A stretch of 58,004 bases of DNA. Origin: JBBRTJ01 sp038244535. GTDB taxonomy: Bacteria > Actinomycetota > Acidimicrobiia > Acidimicrobiales > Ilumatobacteraceae. The stretch lies in contig JBBRTJ010000006.1 in assembly GCA_038244535.1 (NCBI GenBank), forward strand, positions 1-58,004. Reading direction: 5' to 3'. Both the position numbers and the translations under genes were made by a program. Under the pieces are notes generated by a model. The model was not told where the DNA came from. It was given only the letters and a program-made list of their open reading frames with translations, and searched no databases. Below are positions 8,585 through 16,848 of the stretch, one piece after another; the stretch's first letter is position 1; each line of letters starts with the position of its first letter.

Positions 8585-8974
8585 TCATCCTGCGGGTGGG
8601 GTGCCGCCGGTGTGGGCGTAGGTCTTGTTGGTGATCCACCAGCGGCCGTCGAGGCGCGCCACCGTGAAGTAGTCGACGAAGTCGCAACCGAAGTAGTCGG
8701 TCTCGACGAGCACCGCGACGCCCGCGTCGCCAGCCAGGTCGATGGTGCGGATGTCGGCGCGGTAGTTGGCTCCGGCGAGTCCGGGTTGCGCTTCGACCAA
8801 GGCGATGAAGTCGGTGATCGGCTCGTAGGTGTCCATCGGGCCGATGTGACCGAACATGTGGGCATCGGGGTGGAAAGCCTGACGCAGCTTGTCGCCATCT
8901 CCGTTGGAGCCGTCGATGTACAACCCGATGAGTGCCCGCACGTCCGCAAGGTCTTGAACGTTCTCAGCGGTCAT
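8585..8974 (-). CDS. NTF2-like / SnoaL-fold protein
   Basis: A 129-aa single-domain protein of the NTF2-like superfamily. It has an N-terminal helix pair ending FHPDAHMFG and a curved sheet with DYFTVARLDGRWWITNKTY near the C-terminus, the typical end of this fold. Members include small enzymes (isomerases, dehydratases) and binding proteins, so the substrate is unknown. GGAG about 7 nt before the ATG supports the start. The gene is divergent from the toxin-antitoxin locus. It is not obviously in an operon. Confidence 0.75.
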   Translation of the reverse strand: MTAENVQDLADVRALIGLYIDGSNGDGDKLRQAFHPDAHMFGHIGPMDTYEPITDFIALVEAQPGLAGANYRADIRTIDLAGDAGVAVLVETDYFGCDFVDYFTVARLDGRWWITNKTYAHTGGTPPAG

Positions 8975-9048
8975 GATGCTCTCCAGTGCTCGGTGATCGC
9001 CGGGAGTGTGTCAGGTCATCCCGCGGTCGCGCCGTCTCGTCGCACGCC

Positions 9049-9307
9049 GTGCAGACGATCACGCAGCGAGAGCTCCGCAACGACAGTGGCGAGATCATGC
9101 GGCGCCTCGATCAGGGTGAGACCTTCATCGTCACCCGAAACGGAACCCCTGTCGGCGAGCTCGCGCCGTTGCGCCGCCACCGCTTCGTCCCTGCCGACGC
9201 GGTCACCGCGATGTTCCGCAACGCCCCCGCCATCGACGCCGGCCGTTTCCGCGCCGATCTCGACCAGATCGCGTCGCAGCGACCTGGTCGAGGTCATCGC
9301 TCTCTGA
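9049..9307 (+). pseudogene. decayed VapBC remnant: VapB antitoxin plus VapC tail
   Basis: From a GTG at 9049 the frame reads QTITQRELRNDSGEIM and NGTPVGELAPL, a clear Phd/YefM-type VapB antitoxin, as far as DLDQIASQ near 9285. A normal VapB ends soon after and is followed by a PIN-domain VapC. Here no PIN gene follows. Instead a different frame supplies SDLVEVIAL and a TGA at 9305-9307, which resembles the last residues of a VapC. The simplest reading is a deletion that removed nearly all of vapC. The VapB frame then has no stop and runs straight on into the next antitoxin gene, giving one open frame 9049-9645. Confidence 0.65.
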
Positions 9308-9350
9308 CGAACGCGCCGGTCCGAGCTTCGGGTGGGAATGCGGCTGGTTC

Positions 9351-9365
9351 TACGATGACTAGGAG
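9351..9365 (+). promoter_or_regulatory. -10-like box and SD before the phd-relE pair
   Basis: TACGAT (9351-9356) is followed by AGGAG (9361-9365), 7 nt before the ATG at 9373. The SD decides that start. Initiation from this -10 would trim the SD, so transcription may also begin further upstream. Confidence 0.4.
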
Positions 9366-9372
9366 TCAGGTC

Positions 9373-9645
9373 ATGAGTGTGACCTTGCCGCTGGCGGAAG
9401 TGAAAGCCAAGTTCTCGGAGATGGTCGACAGGGTCGAGCACACCCACGATCGGATCACGGTGACGCGCAACGGGCGACCGGCCGCGGTGATGATCAGCCC
9501 GGACGATCTCGCGGCACTCGAGGACACCCTGGACCTGCTCTCGGATCCGGCCGCCATCGAGCAACTTCGCGCCTCGCGAGCGGCACACGAGTCCGGCGAC
9601 TACCTGACCGGCGATGAGCTACGAGCGAAGTACCCGACGAAGTGA
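9373..9645 (+). CDS. Phd/YefM-family antitoxin
   Basis: A 90-aa antitoxin that should bind and neutralise the RelE toxin encoded next and repress their shared promoter. The N-terminal DNA-binding fold reads VTLPLAEVKAKFSEMV, and NGRPAAVMISPDDLAALE ends that domain. The C-terminal ~35 residues form the flexible toxin-binding tail. The start is set by AGGAG at 9361-9365. The TGA at 9643-9645 overlaps the toxin's GTG as GTGA. The same frame is open upstream through the VapB remnant, so a double-antitoxin fusion (9049-9645, 198 aa) could also be made. Confidence 0.85.
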   Translation: MSVTLPLAEVKAKFSEMVDRVEHTHDRITVTRNGRPAAVMISPDDLAALEDTLDLLSDPAAIEQLRASRAAHESGDYLTGDELRAKYPTK

Positions 9646-9923
9646 CAGAGCCGACGCCGCGGTACCAGCTGCGCGTCACGGGGCCGGCCGAACGCCAGCT
9701 CGCACGACTGCCGGACAAGTCGGCGGTGGCCGTGGTCGCGTTCATGCTTGGCGCGCTGCTTGTCGAACCCACTCGACTGGGAGGGCCTCTGCCGCGCGAG
9801 CTGGCCGGGCTCCGCTCGGCCCGACGAGGCGCCTACCGCGTGGTCTACGAGATCGACGATCAGAACGCCGTCGTCGTCATTCACCGCATCGACCACCGAG
9901 CCGACGTGTACCGCCCCCGTTGA
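9642..9923 (+). CDS. relE: RelE/ParE-family toxin
   Basis: A 93-aa toxin of the RelE fold, expected to cleave mRNA on the ribosome until bound by the antitoxin. It has the family pattern YQLRVTGPAERQLARLP at the N-terminus, then LRSARRGAYRVVYEID and VVVIHRIDHRADVY at the end, which gives the basic and aromatic residues typical of RelE. The GTG start overlaps the antitoxin stop by 4 nt (GTGA), so translation is coupled and antitoxin-first. A ParE-type gyrase poison is the alternative; the R-x-Y-R-V-V-Y pattern favours RelE. Confidence 0.85.
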   Translation: MTEPTPRYQLRVTGPAERQLARLPDKSAVAVVAFMLGALLVEPTRLGGPLPRELAGLRSARRGAYRVVYEIDDQNAVVVIHRIDHRADVYRPR

Positions 9924-9988
9924 TCACGGCGACGAAAGCTGTGACGTGGTCGATGATGGGCTCGGAGGGCGGGCCTCAACATGATTGG

Positions 9989-9994
9989 TAGCGT
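9989..9994 (+). promoter_or_regulatory. leaderless -10 box TAGCGT
   Basis: TAGCGT lies 8 nt before the ATG at 10003, which is the start that fits the protein best. Confidence 0.5.
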
Positions 9995-10002
9995 GCTCGG
10001 GG

Positions 10003-10941
10003 ATGAGCGTCATCGACTGGCTGCTTCAGGGCGACCCCTCCATCCGCTGGCAGGTGCTGCGGGACCTCACGGATGCGTCGGCCCACGACGTGGCGGTCGA
10101 GCGAGCCCGCGTCGAGCACGAAGGCTGGGGGGCGCGCCTGCTGGCGCTTGAAGATGCAGACGGGATGTGGGCGGGTGGCGCCTGCTTCCCCGCCAGCTAC
10201 GCCGGCGGGGAACCGGGCCAGCCCTGGACGGCCACGATGCACACGCTGCAGACGCTGCAGCTCCTCGGGCTCGACCCGGCGTCAGCTTCCGCGCAGCGGG
10301 CGATCGCCCTCGTGGCCGAACATGGGCGCTGGGAGCACGACGGGCAGCGGTACTTCGACGGCGAGGTCGAACCGTGCATCAACGGCAGGACGGTGGAAAC
10401 CGGGGCCTACTTCGGGGTGGACGTCGACCCCATCGTCGAGCGGATCCTCGCCGAGCGCCTCGATGACGGCGGCTGGAACTGCGAGGCCGAGAACGGGTCG
10501 GTGCGGTCGTCGTTCGACACGACGATCAACGTGCTGGACGGCCTGCTCGAGTACGAGCGCGCCACCGGCGGGTCCGAAGCCGTGCGGACGGCCCGGCGGG
10601 CCGGTGAGGAGTACCTGCTCGAGCGCGACTTGCTCCGCCGCAAGAGCACCGGCGAAGTCATCCAGTCGGCCTACCTCGAACTGACCTTTCTGTACTACTG
10701 GCACTACGACGTGCTGCGCGCCCTTGACTACTTCAGACACTCGGGCGCGGACCGGGATCCTCGGATGGCCGAGGCGGTGGACGTGGTGCGGTCGAAGCGG
10801 CAGCCCGACGGCCGGTGGCTGCTCGACCGCGTCCATCCGGGTCAGGTCCACTTCGATCTCGAGGGAGGCGTGGGCACGCCGAGCCGTTGGAACACGCTCC
10901 GCGCACTCCGGGTGCTCAAGTGGTGGGACCGCACCGGCTGA
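10003..10941 (+). CDS. squalene-cyclase-like alpha/alpha-toroid protein
   Basis: A 312-aa protein with repeated helical motifs of the prenyltransferase / squalene-oxidase-like toroid: WTATMHTLQTLQLLGLD, then DGGWNCEAENGS, SSFDTTINVLDGLLEY, and PDGRWLLDR with TPSRWNTLRALRVLKW at the end. It is about half the length of true squalene-hopene cyclases and I see no DXDD protonation motif, so cyclase activity is doubtful. It may be a terpenoid-fold hydrolase or binding protein. The start follows TAGCGT by 8 nt. It converges with a methyltransferase gene, 11 bp apart. Confidence 0.7.
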   Translation: MSVIDWLLQGDPSIRWQVLRDLTDASAHDVAVERARVEHEGWGARLLALEDADGMWAGGACFPASYAGGEPGQPWTATMHTLQTLQLLGLDPASASAQRAIALVAEHGRWEHDGQRYFDGEVEPCINGRTVETGAYFGVDVDPIVERILAERLDDGGWNCEAENGSVRSSFDTTINVLDGLLEYERATGGSEAVRTARRAGEEYLLERDLLRRKSTGEVIQSAYLELTFLYYWHYDVLRALDYFRHSGADRDPRMAEAVDVVRSKRQPDGRWLLDRVHPGQVHFDLEGGVGTPSRWNTLRALRVLKWWDRTG

Positions 10942-10952
10942 CGCCCGCACTG

Positions 10953-11795
10953 CTACCGGTGGCCCCGCACGACCCAAGCGGCGCCCTGAGTGCGTACGAC
11001 CCCGTCGGCGTCGCGATGGGCCGCCATCGCGATCTCGACGAGGTGGGCGACCTCGACCCGCTCGCCCTCGGTGGCATCGGCCAGCACCCGCAGCGCCCAG
11101 TCGCCATGCAGGAACCGAGATGCGGCCTCGGCCGGGGTGCCGAAGCTCGCCTCGCGCCGCACGTCGGCGAGCTCGTCGACCACCCAACCGGCCTCGGTCA
11201 GCAGGCGGGTCGTACGTACTGCATCGCCCAGCGAAAACGGGCCGGGTTCGGTCAACGAGGGCCAGGGTGGATCGAGCACGGTGCGCAGAGCGGCTACCGG
11301 TTCGGCCATCCACGGGTTGGCGGCCATCGGCTGCCAACAGCAGAACGTGAGGCGGCCGCCCGACCGGGTGGCGCGGGCAATGTTGCCGAAGGCAGCCACG
11401 GGATCGTCGAAGAACATCACCCCGAAGCGTGAGATGACGGCGTCGAAGACGCCATCGCCAAGCCCGACGAGATCGGCCTCCTGCGCATCGGCCTGGACGA
11501 ACTGCACGTTGGAGGCACCGGCCTCCTCGGCTCGCCGCCGAGCAAGGCCCAGCATCGGCCCGGACAAGTCGACGCCGACCACCGCACCGGCGGTTCCCGA
11601 AGCGAGGGCGGCCGCCAACGACGACGCTCCGCTCCCACAGCCGACGTCGAGAACCCGCTCTCCAGGGCGCATCGCGGCGGCCCGGAGCATCTCAGCACCG
11701 AATGGAGCGATGAGCGACTCGAAGCGCTCGGCGTGATCGACCCACTCCTGCCCGCGGACCTCGTCCCAGTAGCGGCGCTGCTCTTCGTTGGCCAT
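10953..11795 (-). CDS. class I SAM-dependent methyltransferase
   Basis: A 280-aa methyltransferase with motif I VLDVGCGSGASS (about residues 44-55), an acidic residue after GAVVGVDLSGPML, and FDAVISRFGVMFF as motif IV. It resembles the UbiE/arsM-like group that acts on small molecules, so the substrate is open. The ATG at 11795 gives MANEEQRRYW, the usual beginning of this subgroup; an in-frame ATG two codons earlier is equally possible. No SD is seen. The gene is divergent from an SCP2 protein gene, 100 bp away. Confidence 0.75.
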   Translation of the reverse strand: MANEEQRRYWDEVRGQEWVDHAERFESLIAPFGAEMLRAAAMRPGERVLDVGCGSGASSLAAALASGTAGAVVGVDLSGPMLGLARRRAEEAGASNVQFVQADAQEADLVGLGDGVFDAVISRFGVMFFDDPVAAFGNIARATRSGGRLTFCCWQPMAANPWMAEPVAALRTVLDPPWPSLTEPGPFSLGDAVRTTRLLTEAGWVVDELADVRREASFGTPAEAASRFLHGDWALRVLADATEGERVEVAHLVEIAMAAHRDADGVVRTQGAAWVVRGHR

Positions 11796-11895
11796 GTCCA
11801 TGAGTCTGACGCGGCACGGCAAGGGAGCCAGCGGACGCGGCGCTCGTCTACTCTGCGCGCCCGAGAGCCGACGCGCCCAGACCGAGGAGTGCACT

Positions 11896-12300
11896 GTGTC
11901 CTACCAGTTCCTGAGCGACGAGTGGATGGAAGCGGCCAAGGCCATTCGTGACAAGTACGCCGGCCAGACCGGGCCCGTTCCCTTCAAGGTCAAGATGAAC
12001 CAGGTCATCACCGGGGTGCCTTTCGGCGAGGGCGAGATGAAGATGCACATCGACACCAGCTCGGGCGAGATGGTCATGGAGAAGGGCTCCCTCGACGATC
12101 CCGAGGTGACGGTCACCACGGACTACGAGACCGCCCGTTCGATCTTCGTGCTGCAGGACGCGGCCGCCGGGATGCAGGCGTTCATGAGCGGCAAGATCAA
12201 GGTCCAGGGCGACATGACCAAGCTCATGGCCCTGCAAGGTGGCCCGCCCGACGACACCGCCAAGGCCATCGCCAACGAGATCAAGGACATCACCGCCTAG
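11896..12300 (+). CDS. SCP2 sterol-transfer-family protein
   Basis: A 134-aa single-domain SCP2 protein, a fold that binds lipids or acyl-CoA in a hydrophobic tunnel. Family features include VPFKVKMNQVITGVPF, the strand pair GEMVMEKGSLDDPEVTVTTDYETA, and AFMSGKIKVQGDMTKLMAL near the end. The GTG at 11896 is chosen because GAGGAG lies 6 nt before it; this removes 36 spurious upstream codons. It has no signal peptide, so it is cytoplasmic. Its neighbours, a squalene-cyclase-like protein and methyltransferases, hint at lipid or isoprenoid handling, but there is no operon link. Confidence 0.85.
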   Translation: MSYQFLSDEWMEAAKAIRDKYAGQTGPVPFKVKMNQVITGVPFGEGEMKMHIDTSSGEMVMEKGSLDDPEVTVTTDYETARSIFVLQDAAAGMQAFMSGKIKVQGDMTKLMALQGGPPDDTAKAIANEIKDITA

Positions 12301-12315
12301 GAGCCCGCAACTGGG

Positions 12316-12355
12316 CGAGCTGGCTGCTCACGCCGGCGGCGTGCTCCACAGCTCG
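12316..12355. terminator. hairpin between convergent genes
   Basis: An outer stem CGAGCT/AGCTCG (12316-12321, 12350-12355) encloses a tight inner stem CACGCC/GGCGTG with a 3-nt loop (12329-12343). It lies just after the SCP2 stop and before the converging MFS gene, and could terminate either. There is no T-tract. The rest of 12301-12433 holds nothing else. Confidence 0.5.
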
Positions 12356-12433
12356 GACTTCACTGACATGGCCCACCTGGTCAGACCCCTGCGAGCGACG
12401 AACGTGACGGTCATCTCGGTGTGACCGATCGGC

Positions 12434-13972
12434 TCAGGTCGAGACGTCGGCATCGAGAGGCTCCCGGCGGATGAAGATGGCACAGACAGCGGCCACGACG
12501 CACATGGCGGCCCCGAGGTAGTAGGCGACGCCGTAGCTCTCGATGAGGCCCTTGCTGTCCTCCATCGACTTCTGGACGGTCTGCATCACCTGGATGCCGG
12601 CGACCGTGCCCACCTGCACGACGAGCTGCTGGGTGGCTCCCGCAACGCCGAGGTCACCCATGTCGACGGCGCTGGCCACCGTCGCCGTCATGGCCGGCGA
12701 CGAGATGCCGAGCCCGATGCCGGACAGGGCCAGGGCGAACCCGATCCACCACACCGATGAGCCGAGGCCGATCGCGGCCAGGGCGAGCATCGAACCGCCG
12801 ACGATCAACGCGCCGGTGATGCCGGAGAACCGGGCACCGGCGCGCACCGTGACGTGGGCGGCGAGCGGCGCCGTGATCGAGAACGCCAGCGGGCGGAAGA
12901 TGACGAGCAGGCCCACCTCGCCCGTCGAGTAGCCGAGCCCGTTCTGGAGCAGCAGCGGCGTGAGGATGAAACCGCCCATGTAGGCGAAGTTGGCGAAGAG
13001 CTGGTTGCCGATGGGCGCCACGACGTTGCGACGGCGCAGGTAGCTGAGGGGCAGCAGGGGGTCGGGCGCCCGCCGCTCGGCCCGCACGAACAACCAGAAC
13101 GCCAACGGGGCCACGATGAAGCCCCCGACCACCACAGGGTGGGACCATCCGAGGGCGGACCCTCGATTGGTCGCCAGCAGCAGGCTGGTGATCCCGACGG
13201 CGAGCAGCACTGCGCCGGCCACGTCGAAGCGCTTGCGCTCACCGCGCTCGGTCTCGGGAAGGAAGAAAAAGGCGATGACGACGCCGATCAGGCACAGGGG
13301 CGCCTGCACGGCGAAGATCGAGCGCCAGCCGATGGTCTCGACCATGGGCCCGCCCATGACGACGCCGAGCACCGGGGCGCCGGCCGACACGAACGACCAG
13401 TAGCCGAGGGCCTTGACCCGCTCCTCACCCTGGAAGAGCCGGTTGATCATCGCCATCGAGGCCGGTCCGAGCGCGGCGCCGCAGCTGGCCGACAGCGTGC
13501 GGAACAGGATCAGCGACCACGGCCCCCAGGCGAACACCGTGGCGGCGGCGAACACGCCCGCGCCGAGGAGGCCGAACAGGTAGAGCTTCTTGTGACCCCA
13601 CAGGTCGCCGGCCTTGCCCATGGCCGGCCCGACGACGCCGAAGGCGACCATCGGCATGGTGATGACCCAGGTGAGCGTGTCCTCGCTGGTGTTCAGGTCG
13701 CCGGCGATGGTCACCAGCGAGACGGCCAGCAGCGTGATCGTGAAGCTGACCGTGAACAAGCCGGTGAGGGCGATGACGAGGACGAACCAACGGCTGCTCG
13801 AGCGGTCGCCCGCTCGGCGGTTGATCTCGCCGAGGCGGCTGCGGATCAGCAGCGGCCAGGCGACGCTGTTGGCCTCCTCGACGCCCGGCGCGTCGAGGCT
13901 GACGTTCTCCCGCCACGCGGAGCCGGCCGGGTGCAGGTCCCGGGCGCTGGGTCGCTCCGGGGTCATCGTCAC
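12434..13972 (-). CDS. MFS exporter, DHA2 (14-helix) type
   Basis: A 512-aa major-facilitator transporter of the EmrB/QacA type, which exports drugs or metabolites using the proton gradient. Motif A appears as GKAGDLWGHKKLY after the second helix. Motif C-like glycines lie in FVSAGAPVLGVVMGGP. The hydrophobicity pattern fits about 14 helices. The N-terminal ~65 residues before the first helix are hydrophilic and longer than usual. The GTG at 13972 follows TACCAT by 7 nt; an ATG two codons later would also serve. The substrate is unknown. Confidence 0.85.
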   Translation of the reverse strand: MTMTPERPSARDLHPAGSAWRENVSLDAPGVEEANSVAWPLLIRSRLGEINRRAGDRSSSRWFVLVIALTGLFTVSFTITLLAVSLVTIAGDLNTSEDTLTWVITMPMVAFGVVGPAMGKAGDLWGHKKLYLFGLLGAGVFAAATVFAWGPWSLILFRTLSASCGAALGPASMAMINRLFQGEERVKALGYWSFVSAGAPVLGVVMGGPMVETIGWRSIFAVQAPLCLIGVVIAFFFLPETERGERKRFDVAGAVLLAVGITSLLLATNRGSALGWSHPVVVGGFIVAPLAFWLFVRAERRAPDPLLPLSYLRRRNVVAPIGNQLFANFAYMGGFILTPLLLQNGLGYSTGEVGLLVIFRPLAFSITAPLAAHVTVRAGARFSGITGALIVGGSMLALAAIGLGSSVWWIGFALALSGIGLGISSPAMTATVASAVDMGDLGVAGATQQLVVQVGTVAGIQVMQTVQKSMEDSKGLIESYGVAYYLGAAMCVVAAVCAIFIRREPLDADVST

Positions 13973-13979
13973 ATGGGCG

Positions 13980-13985
13980 ATGGTA
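13980..13985 (-). promoter_or_regulatory. leaderless -10 box TACCAT
   Basis: On the reverse strand TACCAT lies 7 nt before the GTG at 13972 of the MFS gene. The divergent methyltransferase has its own box 29 bp away. Confidence 0.5.
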
Positions 13986-14014
13986 CCGGGGCCGCTTCGA
14001 GCGATCCCGACCCG

Positions 14015-14020
14015 TAAGGT
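14015..14020 (+). promoter_or_regulatory. leaderless -10 box TAAGGT
   Basis: TAAGGT lies 8 nt before the GTG at 14029, which starts the methyltransferase. Confidence 0.5.
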
Positions 14021-14028
14021 CGCTCGCC

Positions 14029-14796
14029 GTGACTGCCGACCACGTCCGATCGCACCGGGGCTACTGGGAGCGCGAGAGCGCTGGCTACCAGGCGGCCCAC
14101 TCCGACGACCTCGTTGCCCGCGCGCTTGCCTGGGGGACGTTCCGAGCACCTGAAGCGGGCGTCGACGCCCTCGACCTGGCCCACGTGTCCGGGCGCAGGG
14201 TGCTCGAACTGGGGTGCGGGGGCGGCCAGTTCGGCGCGGCCGTCGCCGCCCTCGGCGCCGATGTCGTCGGACTCGACCTGAGCACCGCGCAGCTGGCCCA
14301 CGCCAGGGCCCTGCGGGCGGCCGCTCCCCCGTCGCCCGCCGGTTCGTTCGAGCTCGTCCAGGCCAGCGGCGAGGAGCTCCCCTTCGCCCCCGCGTCCTTC
14401 GACCTCGCCTTTTGCGACCACGGCGCGCTGAGCTTCACCGACCCCGCAACCACCGTCGCCGAGGTCGCCCGGGTGCTGCGCCCGGGAGGTCGCCTGGTGT
14501 TCTGCCTGTCGAGCCCCTTTCGCAATGCTCACCTGGACGAGACCAACGACTGGGTCGTGACCGACCGCCTGCTGCGCTCCTACTTCGAGGAGCGGGTGAC
14601 CGACGGCGAGATCGTCGACTTCAACCTCACCCACAGCCGTTGGATCGAGGTGCTGCGCAGCAAGGGCTTGGCCGTGCTGGCGCTGCACGAGCTACGCCCC
14701 GAACCTGACGCCACGACCACCTACGAGTGGTTCGCCGACCTCGACTGGGCCCGGCTGTGGCCGGCCGAGGACCTCTGGGTCGCCGAGCTCATCTGA
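14029..14796 (+). CDS. class I SAM-dependent methyltransferase
   Basis: A 255-aa methyltransferase. SAM motif I is VLELGCGGGQFG (about residues 57-68), followed by GADVVGLDLSTAQL and the late motif RVLRPGGRLVFCLSSP. The N-terminus (SHRGYWERESAGYQAAH) is shared by a group of actinobacterial methyltransferases of unknown substrate. The C-terminal part after residue ~170 would form the substrate lid. The GTG start at 14029 is supported by TAAGGT 8 nt upstream. It converges with the DUF4188 gene, 9 bp apart. Confidence 0.8.
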   Translation: MTADHVRSHRGYWERESAGYQAAHSDDLVARALAWGTFRAPEAGVDALDLAHVSGRRVLELGCGGGQFGAAVAALGADVVGLDLSTAQLAHARALRAAAPPSPAGSFELVQASGEELPFAPASFDLAFCDHGALSFTDPATTVAEVARVLRPGGRLVFCLSSPFRNAHLDETNDWVVTDRLLRSYFEERVTDGEIVDFNLTHSRWIEVLRSKGLAVLALHELRPEPDATTTYEWFADLDWARLWPAEDLWVAELI

Positions 14797-14805
14797 CGGC
14801 GCCCG

Positions 14806-15315
14806 TCACGAACCGCTCGGCACCGCCACGTCGTCGTCGGTGGTGAGGCCGAGTCGGCGGGCAGCCGACTGCCCCTTGCGCCCGATCGGCGCCGAGGCCG
14901 TCGCCTCGGCCAAGCCCACGACGGGCATGTTGGCGTAGACGGATTCGGACCTGCCGTTGCTCACGACGTAGGTCTCGTGCCACACCCCGACGTCACCGGA
15001 CGAGCCGACCGCCTTGTTGTAGGCCCGCCAGGGGCCGAGATGCGGCGCCTCGACCATGCGGGCAAAGCGCTGCAGGTCCTCGGCCGACCGCCAGTACTGC
15101 ACGCTGGCCGGGCCACCGTTGATGAGCGCGAACCGGGCGCTGAGCAGACCCTCCTGTGGGTGCTCGCCCAGCCACCGCAGCATCGTCGGCATCGCCGTGA
15201 ACACCGGCCACCACGCAGTGATCTTCCAGGGCTTGTTGATGCGCATCCCGATGAGGAACACGACCACGTCGCCTTCGACGTCGGCCGTGAACCGGCCGGG
15301 CTTGACCTTGGCCAT
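14806..15315 (-). CDS. DUF4188 protein
   Basis: A 169-aa member of the DUF4188 family, which has a dimeric ferredoxin-like fold related to small monooxygenases and heme-binding aldoxime dehydratase-like proteins. The hallmark GMRINKPWKI (residues 23-32) is present, then SVQYWRSAEDLQRFA and GDVGVWHETYVV with a conserved His. No function is proven for the family. Its start lies 12 bp after the stop of the carotenoid oxygenase gene on the same strand, so the two are almost certainly co-transcribed. This suggests an accessory oxidation or apocarotenoid-handling step (inference). Confidence 0.85.
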   Translation of the reverse strand: MAKVKPGRFTADVEGDVVVFLIGMRINKPWKITAWWPVFTAMPTMLRWLGEHPQEGLLSARFALINGGPASVQYWRSAEDLQRFARMVEAPHLGPWRAYNKAVGSSGDVGVWHETYVVSNGRSESVYANMPVVGLAEATASAPIGRKGQSAARRLGLTTDDDVAVPSGS

Positions 15316-15327
15316 GGCGCCGCCGCC

Positions 15328-16716
15328 TCAGCCGGCCACGGGCGGCGGAGTGACGGAGTCCTTGACCCAGTTGCCGTGGAAGCCGTTCGGAACCCGCTGG
15401 GGCAGCTCGACCACTGCGACCGGGTCACCGGCGATGTCCTGCGCGTGAAGGATCACGAAGTCGCTGGTGTTGCGGCCGCCGTCGTAGCGCAAGCCCATGA
15501 CGTAGCCGTCGTCCTCGGCGCTGGCGCCCTCGGCGTTGACGAACACCACCTCGCCCCAGCCGAACTCGGGACCATCGTTGCGAACGACCGTGGTGCCCGC
15601 CACGAGGTCGTGCTTGATGACGCCCCCGGGCTGCACCGCCTCGTCCCCCCGGCCGAACTCGACCGCGTAGCCGTAGCGGTTGGCCAGGCCCATCAGCCGC
15701 TCGTTGATGCGGGGGAACTCCTGGCCGCGATCGTCGAGGCGCTCCTCAGTGCCCTTGCCGCTCGACGGGTCGAGCGTGTAGCGGTCGAACGTCGGCAGCC
15801 CCTCGTTGGGGCCGCGCAGGTCGGAGGCGAACATCTTGGGGTGGCGGGCCACGTCGAGCACGACCCGACCGTCGGGCAGGTCGTAGGCGTTCATCGGGTG
15901 GAAGATGTAGGCGGGGTCGATCTCGCACCACACGATGTCGGCCGCCCCGGCGCCGTCGGCACGGGGGAGCAGGCCGATGCGGGCCTGGTAGTCGGGGTCC
16001 CAGTGGTACGGGAGCGAGGCGCCGCTCATGGCCGCTTCGAGGTTGAAGACGCACGGCAGGTCCATCACGATCACGTAGGTGTCGGTGATGGCCGTGTCGT
16101 GGATCATCGACTGGCCGGGCGTGGCGATGTCGACCGTCTTGTCGACGAAGCCGTCGGCGTTCACCCGCACGTACTGCACCTGGTTGCCCCACCCCCACCA
16201 GTACGTCATGACGTGGAGGTCCTTGGTGCGGGGATCCCACTTCGGATGGGCGCTGAAGGCGTACGGAAGCGTGCCCCCGAAGTCGGTGGCGCCGATGGTG
16301 TCGAGGTCGTAGGTGAGCTCGATCGGCGCGCCGCCCGCCTCGACGATGGCCAGGGTCTGGCCGGCGTGGCCGATGGCGTTGGTGTTGGCGGCAAAGACTG
16401 CGTGGTCGGCGGCAATCGGATGGGGGTTGGCGATGGCCGGCTCACCGAGCTGCTCGGTCACCTCGGGTGTGCGCACGAAGCGGTTGCGGTACCACTCGGC
16501 CCGGCCGCCGCGCAGCCGCAGGCCATGGACCATGCCGGTCCCGGTGAACCAGTGGTACGACGCGGGGTCGTAGCTGATGGGGTTCGGCCCGTTGCGCAGG
16601 TAGCGGCCCTCGAGCTCGGCCGGGATCCGCCCGACCACGGTCAGGTCGGTAGCGCTGACCTCGTGCTCGACGGGCGCGAAGTTGCCGCTCAGGTAGCGGT
16701 TCTCGATGGTGGTCAT
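15328..16716 (-). CDS. carotenoid cleavage dioxygenase (RPE65 family)
   Basis: A 462-aa non-heme iron dioxygenase that splits double bonds of carotenoids, apocarotenoids or stilbenes. The four iron-ligand His residues sit in the expected contexts: FSAHPKWD, SMIHDTAIT, YIFHPMNAY and, at the C-terminus, NGFHGNW. The N-terminus carries the family signature GRYLRNGPNP (residues 37-46). GGAGG 5 nt before the ATG supports the start. The downstream DUF4188 gene follows after 12 bp. An SDR gene lies 132 bp upstream on the same strand and could act on the aldehyde product. There are no carotenoid-making genes in the window. Confidence 0.9.
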   Translation of the reverse strand: MTTIENRYLSGNFAPVEHEVSATDLTVVGRIPAELEGRYLRNGPNPISYDPASYHWFTGTGMVHGLRLRGGRAEWYRNRFVRTPEVTEQLGEPAIANPHPIAADHAVFAANTNAIGHAGQTLAIVEAGGAPIELTYDLDTIGATDFGGTLPYAFSAHPKWDPRTKDLHVMTYWWGWGNQVQYVRVNADGFVDKTVDIATPGQSMIHDTAITDTYVIVMDLPCVFNLEAAMSGASLPYHWDPDYQARIGLLPRADGAGAADIVWCEIDPAYIFHPMNAYDLPDGRVVLDVARHPKMFASDLRGPNEGLPTFDRYTLDPSSGKGTEERLDDRGQEFPRINERLMGLANRYGYAVEFGRGDEAVQPGGVIKHDLVAGTTVVRNDGPEFGWGEVVFVNAEGASAEDDGYVMGLRYDGGRNTSDFVILHAQDIAGDPVAVVELPQRVPNGFHGNWVKDSVTPPPVAG

Positions 16717-16848
16717 GGCTGCCTCCGTGCGCTCACGTCACGAACCGTGACGGTGGACCGACCTACGATCCGTTTCGGAGCATCATGCAGGGCAGGCGGT
16801 GGCCTGTCAAGGGTTGGAGCGAGTTCTCCGCCAGACGGTCCAGGAGGC

